Both the position numbers and the translations under genes were made by a program. DNA of 33,293 bases, taken from positions 9,583 to 42,875 of the forward strand of contig DCHQ01000033.1 of assembly GCA_002314855.1 (NCBI GenBank), in the 5' to 3' direction. Below are positions 16,995 through 24,244 of the stretch, in pieces. This stretch comes from Lachnospiraceae bacterium UBA1748. GTDB taxonomy: Bacteria > Bacillota > Clostridia > Lachnospirales > Lachnospiraceae. Each line of letters begins with the position of its first letter. Position 1 is the first letter of the stretch. A model generated the notes under the pieces. The model saw only the letters and a program-made list of their open reading frames with translations, did not search any database and had not been told where the DNA came from.

Positions 16995-17635
16995 TGTCAT
17001 TTTCCCAGGATGTTAAAAATGAAATATTAGCTCATATTCCAAGTGACAAAAAATGTCAGTCCAGTGATAAGCTTGCAAATAAAGCCCGTTTACAAAGGGC
17101 TTTTTTGGAGTTTGGTTCCGTGACTAACCCTGATAAGAGCTATCACCTTGAATTTGTTCATGATGATGAAGAAGAGCTTTTAGCGCTCCTTAATATTCTT
17201 ATGGAGTATGATATACAGGCCAAGATTACAATGCGCAAGGGTAGACATATCCTGTATGTTAAGGAAGGTCAGTCTATTGTTGATCTTCTTAATGTAATGG
17301 GAGCTCATAAGTGCCTTATGGATATGGAGAATACCATTATTATGAAGGACTTTCGGAATGGTCTTAATCGTAAGGTTAATTGTGAAACCGCCAATCTCAT
17401 TAAGAGTACCAACGCAAGTAATAAGCAGGTAGCGGACATATTGTATTTGCAAAAAGAGATAGGTCTTAAGAATTTGCCAGATAACCTTAGGGAGATGGCG
17501 GAGCTTAGGCTTGATAATCCTGATGCATCGTTAAAAGAGCTTTGTGAATTGATGGATCCGCCTCTTGGAAAAAGTGGTGTTAATCATAGACTTCGTAAGT
17601 TGTCGGAAATGGCAGCAGAGCTTCGAGGAGAATAA
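16994..17635 (+). CDS. whiA: WhiA-family DNA-binding protein, short form lacking the first LAGLIDADG-like lobe
   Basis: WhiA has a degenerate homing-endonuclease domain fused to a C-terminal helix-turn-helix; it influences cell division and chromosome segregation in Bacillus and sporulation in Streptomyces. This protein begins like normal WhiA (MSFSQDVKNEIL) but by about residue 26 is already in the second-lobe segment (RLQRAFLEFGSVTNPDKSYHLEF). It then runs collinearly through GRHILYVKEG, NRKVNCETANL and the end signature GKSGVNHRLRKL. At 213 residues it is about 100 shorter than the usual 310-320. The reading frame is open throughout, so this is an in-frame loss and not a frameshift. It is the last gene of the hprK operon. 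Confidence 0.9.
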   Translation: MSFSQDVKNEILAHIPSDKKCQSSDKLANKARLQRAFLEFGSVTNPDKSYHLEFVHDDEEELLALLNILMEYDIQAKITMRKGRHILYVKEGQSIVDLLNVMGAHKCLMDMENTIIMKDFRNGLNRKVNCETANLIKSTNASNKQVADILYLQKEIGLKNLPDNLREMAELRLDNPDASLKELCELMDPPLGKSGVNHRLRKLSEMAAELRGE

Positions 17636-17657
17636 AAAAGCCCCATAAAAAGGGAGG

Positions 17658-17690
17658 AAGCCGGACAACCTTTCGGTCACCCGGCTTTAT
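17658..17690 (+). terminator. Probable terminator of the hprK-whiA operon
   Basis: AAGCCGG (17658-17664) pairs with CCGGCTT (17681-17687), with a small inner pairing around TTTCGG. Only three T follow, so it may be a weak terminator or mRNA end. Confidence 0.55.
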
Positions 17691-17955
17691 ATTATGAAAA
17701 AGTTTTTCCTAAAATCGTTTTTAGCTTGCTATTTATTTCCTTTGTATGATTATATACTACTAACAAAAAGTGGATAAACAATGTGTCATAATTAAACATA
17801 AAAAAAACTAAATGTGAACAAAATGTGAACGCGAAAAAGTAATTTTGCACAGTTTTCAACATATTGTACCCATAATGTTAATAAGTAATATATATAGATA
17901 TGTAGCAATCTAATTCACATTCATAATTTATGAATATTCACATTAATTCAAGTAT
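17691..17955. other. AT-rich intergenic region with four AATGTGAA words
   Basis: I see no gene here. AATGTGAA occurs as direct copies at 17811-17818 and 17822-17829 (11 bp apart) and in reverse orientation at 17914-17921 and 17937-17944 (23 bp apart). The inverted pair flanks a palindrome, ATTCATAA-T-TTATGAAT (17919-17935). The arrangement suggests helical-phase binding of a protein, but no known regulator is assigned. One near-match to a DnaA box (AGTGGATAA, 17769-17777) is also present. The region lies between two converging genes, so a promoter role is not obvious. Confidence 0.5.
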
Positions 17956-18012
17956 AAAAAATCTCTCAATTCTTCATACCAATTCAGGTTGAAAGCATTG
18001 AGAGAATTTTTA
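17956..18012 (-). terminator. Bidirectional terminator, mainly for ppiB
   Basis: TCTCTCAAT and ATTGAGAGA form a 9-bp stem with an imperfect inner stem (CTTTCAACC with GGTATGAAG). On the - strand it is followed by TTTTTT, and on the + strand by TTTTT, so it can stop transcripts from both sides. Confidence 0.8.
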
Positions 18013-18044
18013 ATTTGTTAACTATAAGCTTTTTAAATGAAATA

Positions 18045-18566
18045 TTAGTATTTCTCTGGTTCTGGATAATCCACACCAAATGTATCAACAGTCATAGTCT
18101 TGATTTTCTGATCGTTAACAGGTCTGTCTGAATAATCAGTCTTAGTCTCTGCGATTGCATTAACTACTTCCATACCTTCAATAACCTTACCAAAAGCTGC
18201 GTAGTCACCATCAAGATGTGGAGAAGTCTTATGCATAATAAAGAACTGGCTTCCTGCTGAGTTAGGCATCATTGAACGAGCCATTGAAAGCACACCTGGT
18301 GTATGCTTAAGATCATTCTTAAAACCATTAGAAGCGAATTCACCCTTGATAGAATAGCCAGGGCCGCCCATACCTGTTCCTGTTGGGTCACCACCCTGAA
18401 GCATAAAGCCGTTTATTACGCGGTGGAAAATAAGTCCATCATAGTAGCCCTTCTTAATAAGGCTAATGTAGTTATTAACTGTATTAGGAGCTATTTCTGG
18501 ATAAAGCTCTGCTTTCATAACACCGCCATCTTCCATGGTAATAGTTACTATTGGATTCTGTGCCAT
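18045..18566 (-). CDS. ppiB: Cyclophilin-type peptidyl-prolyl cis-trans isomerase
   Basis: This is the only convincing gene on the - strand. The 173-residue protein is a single cyclophilin domain with FHRVINGFMLQGGDP (His48 and the catalytic Arg49), GTGMGGPGY, MARSMMPNSAGSQFFI and HLDGDYAAFGKV. It catalyses proline isomerisation during protein folding. There is no signal peptide, so it acts in the cytoplasm. GGAGGT lies six bases before the ATG on the - strand. It is divergent from the phosphodiesterase gene, with 117 bp between the start codons for both promoters. Confidence 0.96.
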   Translation of the reverse strand: MAQNPIVTITMEDGGVMKAELYPEIAPNTVNNYISLIKKGYYDGLIFHRVINGFMLQGGDPTGTGMGGPGYSIKGEFASNGFKNDLKHTPGVLSMARSMMPNSAGSQFFIMHKTSPHLDGDYAAFGKVIEGMEVVNAIAETKTDYSDRPVNDQKIKTMTVDTFGVDYPEPEKY

Positions 18567-18683
18567 TTTGTTACCTCCATTTATTTACTTAGTTAATTGT
18601 ATCATAGTATGGACAGCTGGTGGTAGACCGTTATGCCACTAAATGTTAGAATATTTTTATCACATATAAGTAAGGACTAGAAA

Positions 18684-20732
18684 ATGGCAAGAGTACCTAA
18701 AAAAGGCAATACATTTTTAATAATAGTAACAGCAGTATCTATCATGATATTGCTTTTTTCGTGTTATAAACTGATTAATAGAAACAAGGATAAAGGACTT
18801 ACAGAGGATAGTGTACAAAACAGTGAGATAGTTGATCTTAGTATAGCTGAAAGTATAGTGAGTGAAGAATCAGCGAATGAGAGCTACCTTGAAGTGAAGC
18901 TTCCAGATGTAATCGCTCATAGAGGTTATTGCTCTATTGCACCAGAAAATACCATAGAAGCCTTTAGGCGTGCAGTAGATGTTGGGGCGGATATGATTGA
19001 GCTTGATGTACAGCTTACCAAGGATGGCTATATAGTTGTGTTCCATGATCTCGATTTATCCCGCATAGTTGGCAGCAAAAAAACAATATCTGACTATACA
19101 TATTCTGAGCTACTGGCTCTTGATTTCGGTAGCTATAAAAGCTCATATTTTACAGGTATGTCGTCATCTATGATGAAGGATAATTTTGCAGGAACAAGAA
19201 TATCCACTCTTGATGAGGTACTTGAGTATGCAAGCTCCCAGAATATAACTGTTAATCTTGAGCTTAAGGATCTTACGTCTGCCAAAGGTATATCAAGTGC
19301 ACAAAAGGATACATTTGCAGCCATGGTAGTATCAAGAGTATATGCCTACGATATGGAGGAGCAGGTTATATTCGCTTCTTTTAATCATAACTATCTTGCT
19401 GAAATAGAGAGGCTCAATAGTGACAATAAAACTCTGTATGTTACACATGAGGGCGGTGCTGCAACTCTTATCAATAATTACCCAGCGGATGCTTACAGTA
19501 TAGATCTTGCTGCCATTACAAGTGATGATGTGGAATTTTTCCATAACGCTGGATATCCAGTGTATGTGTGGACAGCTAATAGTAGTGAAATGATGCTGTA
19601 TGCTCTGTCTCTTGGTTCAGACGGTATTATTACCAATTACCCTGGAATAGCCAGCGTGCTAATTCATGACGAATATAGCTATTTAAGAGATCACTACGTG
19701 GGTACAATGACAGCACCTACTCTTTATGATTATGCCAATATTTCTTCATTTAGTGGATATGTTCTTAGTGATATGACAGCTATAAATCCGCGTGAAGATG
19801 AAGAAGATGAAGATTCTAAGGAAACGAAGAAAGTGAGCGACGAAAGCTTTTTGGCTTTGTCCGCTTATGATATTGATAATAAGGCAAACAGTATTATATA
19901 CATAATGAATATGAATGGTGAGCTGGTTAAGATGCTGGATACGGGCATAACCTCCGACATCAAGGGTATTGCATATGATAATAGCAATGATTTGTTATGG
20001 ATAATAACAGGCGATGAATATATATATGCCCTGGACTATAGTGAGCTTAGTAATGGTAAGCATAATCTTTCTTATCCTGTAGACAAGGATAATATGGACG
20101 TAGTAGAAAACATGGAAGAACAGCCTACTTTGTCAGATTATTCATTCTTATATGGTGCGTATAAGTTAAGCGATATAAATGGCGTTAATGGCAGCCGAGC
20201 ATCTTTTATATACTATGATGACAGTAAGCTGTATGTATGTTATGACGATACAAAGCTTGGAGTGCTTGAGATAACACTAGAGGAAGATAGTGAGGATACA
20301 GAAGCAGATAATAAATCCGATGATGAAGAATATAAATTGATATTGACGCAGGAAAAAACACTTATTATTCCAGAAAATATAAGTGGAATGAGTATGCGAT
20401 ATGTTTATCCGGAAATACCTGACGATGACAAAAAGAAAGATAACAAGAATAAGGATAAGGATGAAGAAGAAGTAAAGCCAACAATATATCTTGTTATGAC
20501 CAGCGCGGTCAATGGCACTGATAGTGGTTTGATTATTACTGAGTACAAGGATGAAGTAACTGATTATTCTCAGGTAATTGATGGTGGAAATGAGAATATT
20601 ATTCCTTCAATGGCTTTGTCACCATGTGTAATTGATGACAGAATTTTCCTTGGATTTGCTTCATCGTCACGACCATATTTTAATGATGCTTCCATACCGA
20701 ATGATCAGATATGGATACTTGATTTTGAATAG
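18684..20732 (+). CDS. Membrane-anchored glycerophosphodiester phosphodiesterase with a large C-terminal extension
   Basis: Residues 11-27 form a transmembrane anchor; the rest (682 residues in all) is predicted to lie outside the cell. A GDPD domain spans about 74-330, with IAHRGY (His79, Arg80), the metal-binding pair Glu106 and Asp108 in ELDVQ, and His121 in FHD. Such enzymes release glycerol 3-phosphate from glycerophosphodiesters, including lipid head groups or teichoic acid pieces. The C-terminal 300 residues have repeated short beta-type stretches (AYDIDNKANSIIYIMNMNG, WIITGDEYIYALDY, FIYYDDSKLYVCYDD) that look propeller-like, with a Lys/Asp-rich linker near 590-605. I do not recognise the family of this extension. 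AAGGA precedes the ATG, and a perfect terminator follows. Confidence 0.82.
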   Translation: MARVPKKGNTFLIIVTAVSIMILLFSCYKLINRNKDKGLTEDSVQNSEIVDLSIAESIVSEESANESYLEVKLPDVIAHRGYCSIAPENTIEAFRRAVDVGADMIELDVQLTKDGYIVVFHDLDLSRIVGSKKTISDYTYSELLALDFGSYKSSYFTGMSSSMMKDNFAGTRISTLDEVLEYASSQNITVNLELKDLTSAKGISSAQKDTFAAMVVSRVYAYDMEEQVIFASFNHNYLAEIERLNSDNKTLYVTHEGGAATLINNYPADAYSIDLAAITSDDVEFFHNAGYPVYVWTANSSEMMLYALSLGSDGIITNYPGIASVLIHDEYSYLRDHYVGTMTAPTLYDYANISSFSGYVLSDMTAINPREDEEDEDSKETKKVSDESFLALSAYDIDNKANSIIYIMNMNGELVKMLDTGITSDIKGIAYDNSNDLLWIITGDEYIYALDYSELSNGKHNLSYPVDKDNMDVVENMEEQPTLSDYSFLYGAYKLSDINGVNGSRASFIYYDDSKLYVCYDDTKLGVLEITLEEDSEDTEADNKSDDEEYKLILTQEKTLIIPENISGMSMRYVYPEIPDDDKKKDNKNKDKDEEEVKPTIYLVMTSAVNGTDSGLIITEYKDEVTDYSQVIDGGNENIIPSMALSPCVIDDRIFLGFASSSRPYFNDASIPNDQIWILDFE

Positions 20733-20784
20733 AATATTGCCACGTGCAATTAATAGCGTTATTTATGCATTTATACTATAATGT

Positions 20785-20809
20785 AAAAAAGATGCAACGC
20801 ATCTTTTTT
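20785..20809 (+). terminator. Rho-independent terminator after the phosphodiesterase gene
   Basis: AAAAAAGATGC pairs perfectly with GCATCTTTTTT around the loop AAC. It is symmetric, so it can end transcription on both strands. A TATAAT at 20777-20782 just before it has no matching -35 box, so I do not call a promoter. Confidence 0.85.
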
Positions 20810-20859
20810 AACGAGCAAAGAGCAAAGCGTTTGCGAGTCTAATTTAACGAGCAAAGAGC
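20807..20859. repeat. Direct repeat TTTAACGAGCAAAGAGC with an enclosed palindrome
   Basis: The 17-bp word occurs at 20807-20823 and 20843-20859, 36 bp apart, in the leader of the manC operon. Between the copies lies GCAAA-GCG-TTTGC (20822-20834), a 5-bp inverted repeat. It could be a small dispersed repeat element or a protein/RNA regulatory site. Confidence 0.8.
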
Positions 20860-20882
20860 GAACACACAAAAAGGACAATGGT

Positions 20883-22196
20883 ATGAATATAGTACTACTT
20901 TCTGGCGGTTCAGGAAAAAGACTGTGGCCACTTAGTAATGACATTAGAAGTAAACAATTTATAAAGATATTCAAGGATGAAAATGGCTGTTATGAATCAA
21001 TGGTTCAGAGAATCATAAGACAGATAAAATCCGTTGACAGTGAGGGTACTATTACTGTGGCAACCTCGCGTGTGCAGGTATCATCTCTTCATAACCAGCT
21101 TGGTGATATCGATATGTCAGTGGAGCCAGAAAGAAGAGAGACCTTTCCAGCCATAGTACTTGCATGTCAGTATCTTCACGAGATAAAGGGCTTATCACGC
21201 GAGGAGATTATTACTGTATGTCCTGTTGATCCTTATGTAGATGATAGTTATTTCTCAGCAATAAATAGACTTGGAGATATTATTAGTGAAGGCTTAGTAA
21301 ATATTGCACTTATGGGTGTAACACCTACTTATCCTTCTGAAAAATATGGATATATTATTCCAGGTGATAATGGTGAGATTAGCAGTGTTATTGAGTACAA
21401 GGAGAAGCCTACTCTTGAAGAAGCAAAAAAATATATGCAGGATGGAGCATTATGGAATGCGGGTATATTTGCATTTAAGCTTGGCTTCATACTAGATAAA
21501 GCTCACGAACTCATTGATTTCGAGGATTATGCTGATTTATATGACAGATATAGCGAGGTACCAGCTGTTTCTTTTGACGTAGCAGTTGTAGAGAAGGAAA
21601 AAAGTCTTAAGGTAGTACGTTATACTGGCGAGTGGAAGGATATAGGAACCTGGAACACACTGACAGAGGCTATGGATGAGAATATCATCGGTAGTGGTGT
21701 TATGGATGATAAGTGTGAAAGTGTTCATATAATTAATGAAATGGATATGCCTATTCTGGCAATGGGACTTAAGGATGTTGTTATATCCGCATCACCAGAA
21801 GGTATACTAGTTAGTGACAAGGAAAACAGTTCATACATAGGACCTTATGTGGAAGCTATGGACCAGCAGGTTATGTTTGCTGATAAATCATGGGGAAGCA
21901 TGAAGGTTCTTGATGCAACCAGCGACAGTATGACTATCAAGCTTATTATCAAGCCAGGAGCATCCATGAATTATCACAGCCATAGAAACAGAGATGAAGT
22001 GTGGGTGGTACTTAGTGGACAGGGCAAGACAGTAGTTGATGGTATGGAGCAGAATATCCGCACAAGTGATGTCATTACTATGAGCGCAGGCTGTCGTCAT
22101 ACAATCATAGCTGATACAGAGCTTAGACTCATTGAGATACAGCTTGGCAAAGAAATAAGTGTTCACGACAAAATAAAGTACGATATGGAATATTAA
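20883..22196 (+). CDS. manC: Mannose-1-phosphate guanylyltransferase with C-terminal cupin (ManC-type)
   Basis: The enzyme makes GDP-mannose from mannose 1-phosphate and GTP. The 437-residue protein starts with the nucleotidyltransferase signature LLSGGSGKRLWPLS (5-18) and SKQF, has CPVDPYVDD, EKYGYIIPG and LWNAGIFAFK in the catalytic domain, and ends with a type II mannose-6-phosphate isomerase-like cupin (about 325-437: YHSHRNRDEVWVVLSG, IEIQLGK). It may therefore also isomerise fructose 6-phosphate, although a separate manA follows 24 bp later. It is the first gene of an operon that continues through 28148. The ribosome site is AAGGA. Confidence 0.93.
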   Translation: MNIVLLSGGSGKRLWPLSNDIRSKQFIKIFKDENGCYESMVQRIIRQIKSVDSEGTITVATSRVQVSSLHNQLGDIDMSVEPERRETFPAIVLACQYLHEIKGLSREEIITVCPVDPYVDDSYFSAINRLGDIISEGLVNIALMGVTPTYPSEKYGYIIPGDNGEISSVIEYKEKPTLEEAKKYMQDGALWNAGIFAFKLGFILDKAHELIDFEDYADLYDRYSEVPAVSFDVAVVEKEKSLKVVRYTGEWKDIGTWNTLTEAMDENIIGSGVMDDKCESVHIINEMDMPILAMGLKDVVISASPEGILVSDKENSSYIGPYVEAMDQQVMFADKSWGSMKVLDATSDSMTIKLIIKPGASMNYHSHRNRDEVWVVLSGQGKTVVDGMEQNIRTSDVITMSAGCRHTIIADTELRLIEIQLGKEISVHDKIKYDMEY

Positions 22197-22220
22197 TTAC
22201 TTATGAGGTAGATAATAAAC

Positions 22221-23216
22221 ATGAACAACCCATTTCTACTACGCCCCTCGTCCAAGGATTACTTATGGGGTGGAAATAGATTAAATACAGAGTTCGCCAA
22301 GAACATCGATAGCAGTCCACTTGCCGAGACATGGGAGTGTTCAACACATCCCGATGGTCCAAGTTTCGTGGCATCAGGTGTATTCGAAGGTATGTCGCTT
22401 ATTGATGTACTTAAGGAGCATCCTGAATTTCTTGGTACTCATCCAGAAACTAAGGGTGAGCTTCCAATACTTATTAAGTTTATCGATGCCAAAAATGACC
22501 TTTCTGTTCAGGTTCATCCAGATGATGAGTATGCTAAATCGGTCGAAGGACAACCTAGAGGAAAAACAGAGATGTGGTATGTTCTCGATGCCAAGGAGGA
22601 TGCGAGTCTTATATATGGCTTAAAGCAGACCACAGAAAAACAGGTCATTAGAAAGGCCATAGAAGAGGGTACTCTTGGAAGGTATCTTCAGAAGGTACCA
22701 GTAAAGAAAGATGATATGTTCTATATCGAGGCAGGTACAATTCATGCCATAGGTGCAGGAACACTTATTGCTGAGATTCAGGAAAGTAGTAATCTTACAT
22801 ATAGAATGTATGATTATGACCGACAGGATAAACATGGTAATAAACGTGAGCTTCATATTGATAAGGCGCTCGATGTTGCGAACCTACAGGGTATGAGTGA
22901 ACCAAGACAGCCAATTCGAGTTTTCAAGTACAATCAGGGTATAGCAAGAGAACTGTTAACACGCTGTAAGTATTTTGAAGTATATCAGATGGTTGTTAAT
23001 ACAGAGCGAAAGCAAAAGGTTAGTTACGCCAGTGATGAATTGAGCTTTAGAGTACTGCTTTGTATAAATGGATGCGGATCCGTAACATATATGGATGAAG
23101 ATAGTGGTAAGCAGGAAACACTGCTTATATATAAAGGTGATTGTCTTTTTATTCCAGCTTTATCGTCGCGTATTAATATTCACGGTCAGATAAAGTTTTT
23201 GGAAGTACGTGGTTAG
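22221..23216 (+). CDS. manA: Mannose-6-phosphate isomerase, class I
   Basis: ManA interconverts fructose 6-phosphate and mannose 6-phosphate, feeding GDP-mannose synthesis or mannose use. The 331-residue protein is the short Firmicutes form. Zinc ligands are visible: Gln97 and His99 in SVQVHPDD, Glu117 in KTEMWYV and His175 in GTIHAIGAG. The QESSNLTYRMYDYDR segment is the family's conserved active-site strand. GAGGT precedes the ATG. Together with manC it supplies most of the GDP-mannose route; a phosphomannomutase is not in the window. Confidence 0.96.
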   Translation: MNNPFLLRPSSKDYLWGGNRLNTEFAKNIDSSPLAETWECSTHPDGPSFVASGVFEGMSLIDVLKEHPEFLGTHPETKGELPILIKFIDAKNDLSVQVHPDDEYAKSVEGQPRGKTEMWYVLDAKEDASLIYGLKQTTEKQVIRKAIEEGTLGRYLQKVPVKKDDMFYIEAGTIHAIGAGTLIAEIQESSNLTYRMYDYDRQDKHGNKRELHIDKALDVANLQGMSEPRQPIRVFKYNQGIARELLTRCKYFEVYQMVVNTERKQKVSYASDELSFRVLLCINGCGSVTYMDEDSGKQETLLIYKGDCLFIPALSSRINIHGQIKFLEVRG

Positions 23217-23236
23217 TATTGAAAGGATAGATAAAA

Positions 23237-24244
23237 ATGAAGATAGGTATCTATTACGGTGGCAGAGGTATTATCTCTGATCCAACATTATACGTATTAA
23301 AGAAAATGACTCAGGTTTTCGAGGAACTCAATATAGAGGTGCTTCGTTATGATTTATATGATCAGAAGAACAATATAACAACACTTCCTCAGTCTCTTAA
23401 GGAGGTTGATGCAATTGTTCTTGGCGCCACAGTAGAATGGCATGGTGTAGGAGGATACATGAATTCTTTCCTAGATGCTTGTTGGCTATATGGTGATAAG
23501 GAGCGTATCCAGAATATTTACATGGCTCCGGTTATCATGTCCACAACCTACGGCGAGAAGGATGCGGAGCTTGATTTAATCAAAGCCTGGACAACTCTTG
23601 GTGGACAGTGTGCCAACGGTATTACAGGTTATGTTCCTGATGCCGCTGACTTTGAGATTAATAAACAGTACGATGAGTTAATAGAAAAGTGTGCCGAGAA
23701 TATATATAGAACCTGTAATCAGAGAAGAATATCTCTTCCTATCAGTACTAGAGAAATAAGCCGTAAGGTTGGCATGAATCGTACAAGCCGGTTTTCGCAG
23801 CAGGAAACAGAGCAGTTGTCAGAATATATTTCTGATGAAAGGTATGTTAACAAGCAGAAGGAAGATATCAAAGCACTTGCAGGCTTTTTCAAGAACAAGC
23901 TTGAAAGCAGTAGTGGTGGTTCTGTTATAGAAGGCTATATTAATGCATTCAAGGACAATTTTAATCCAAAGCCAGGTGCACAGGTAGGCTATAAGATTGT
24001 ATTTACAGATTCAAATAAAACTCTTGCTATTAAGATAGATGGTCCTAGTGTAGAGGTAAAAGAAGGTGATGTAGCATATCCAGGATGTACGTTAAGTATG
24101 TCTCTTGATATTCTTGGAGCCATTACCAGTGGACGAAAAACCTTCCAGGGTGGATTCATGGATGGAAGTATTATAGCCAAGGGTGACTTCCAAAATATAC
24201 GTCTCATGGACGAAGTATTCCCATTTATGGAGGAAAAGTCGTGA
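23237..24244 (+). CDS. Flavodoxin-like domain fused to an SCP2 sterol-carrier domain
   Basis: Residues 1-165 look like a flavodoxin-fold domain (IGIYYGG start, LKEVDAIVLGATVEWHGVGG in the middle, STTYGEKDAE), although the usual phosphate loop after the first strand is not clear. Residues about 225-335 look like an SCP2-type lipid-binding domain (YKIVFTDSNKTLAIKIDG, CTLSMSLDILGAITSGRKT, GSIIAKGDF). The pair could be an oxidoreductase with a hydrophobic ligand pocket, or a non-enzymatic carrier. It lies 20 bp after manA, and its stop overlaps the start of the adenylation gene by 4 bp, so the products are probably made together. Domain calls are from pattern only; the function is unknown. Confidence 0.6.
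   Translation: MKIGIYYGGRGIISDPTLYVLKKMTQVFEELNIEVLRYDLYDQKNNITTLPQSLKEVDAIVLGATVEWHGVGGYMNSFLDACWLYGDKERIQNIYMAPVIMSTTYGEKDAELDLIKAWTTLGGQCANGITGYVPDAADFEINKQYDELIEKCAENIYRTCNQRRISLPISTREISRKVGMNRTSRFSQQETEQLSEYISDERYVNKQKEDIKALAGFFKNKLESSSGGSVIEGYINAFKDNFNPKPGAQVGYKIVFTDSNKTLAIKIDGPSVEVKEGDVAYPGCTLSMSLDILGAITSGRKTFQGGFMDGSIIAKGDFQNIRLMDEVFPFMEEKS

Noticed and set aside
17691..17955. Replication origin in the AT-rich gap
   Set aside because: Only one near-match to a DnaA box is present, and there is no dnaA, dnaN or repeated box pattern.
20807..20859. CRISPR-like array
   Set aside because: Only two copies of a 17-bp word, one short spacer and no cas genes; this is not an array.
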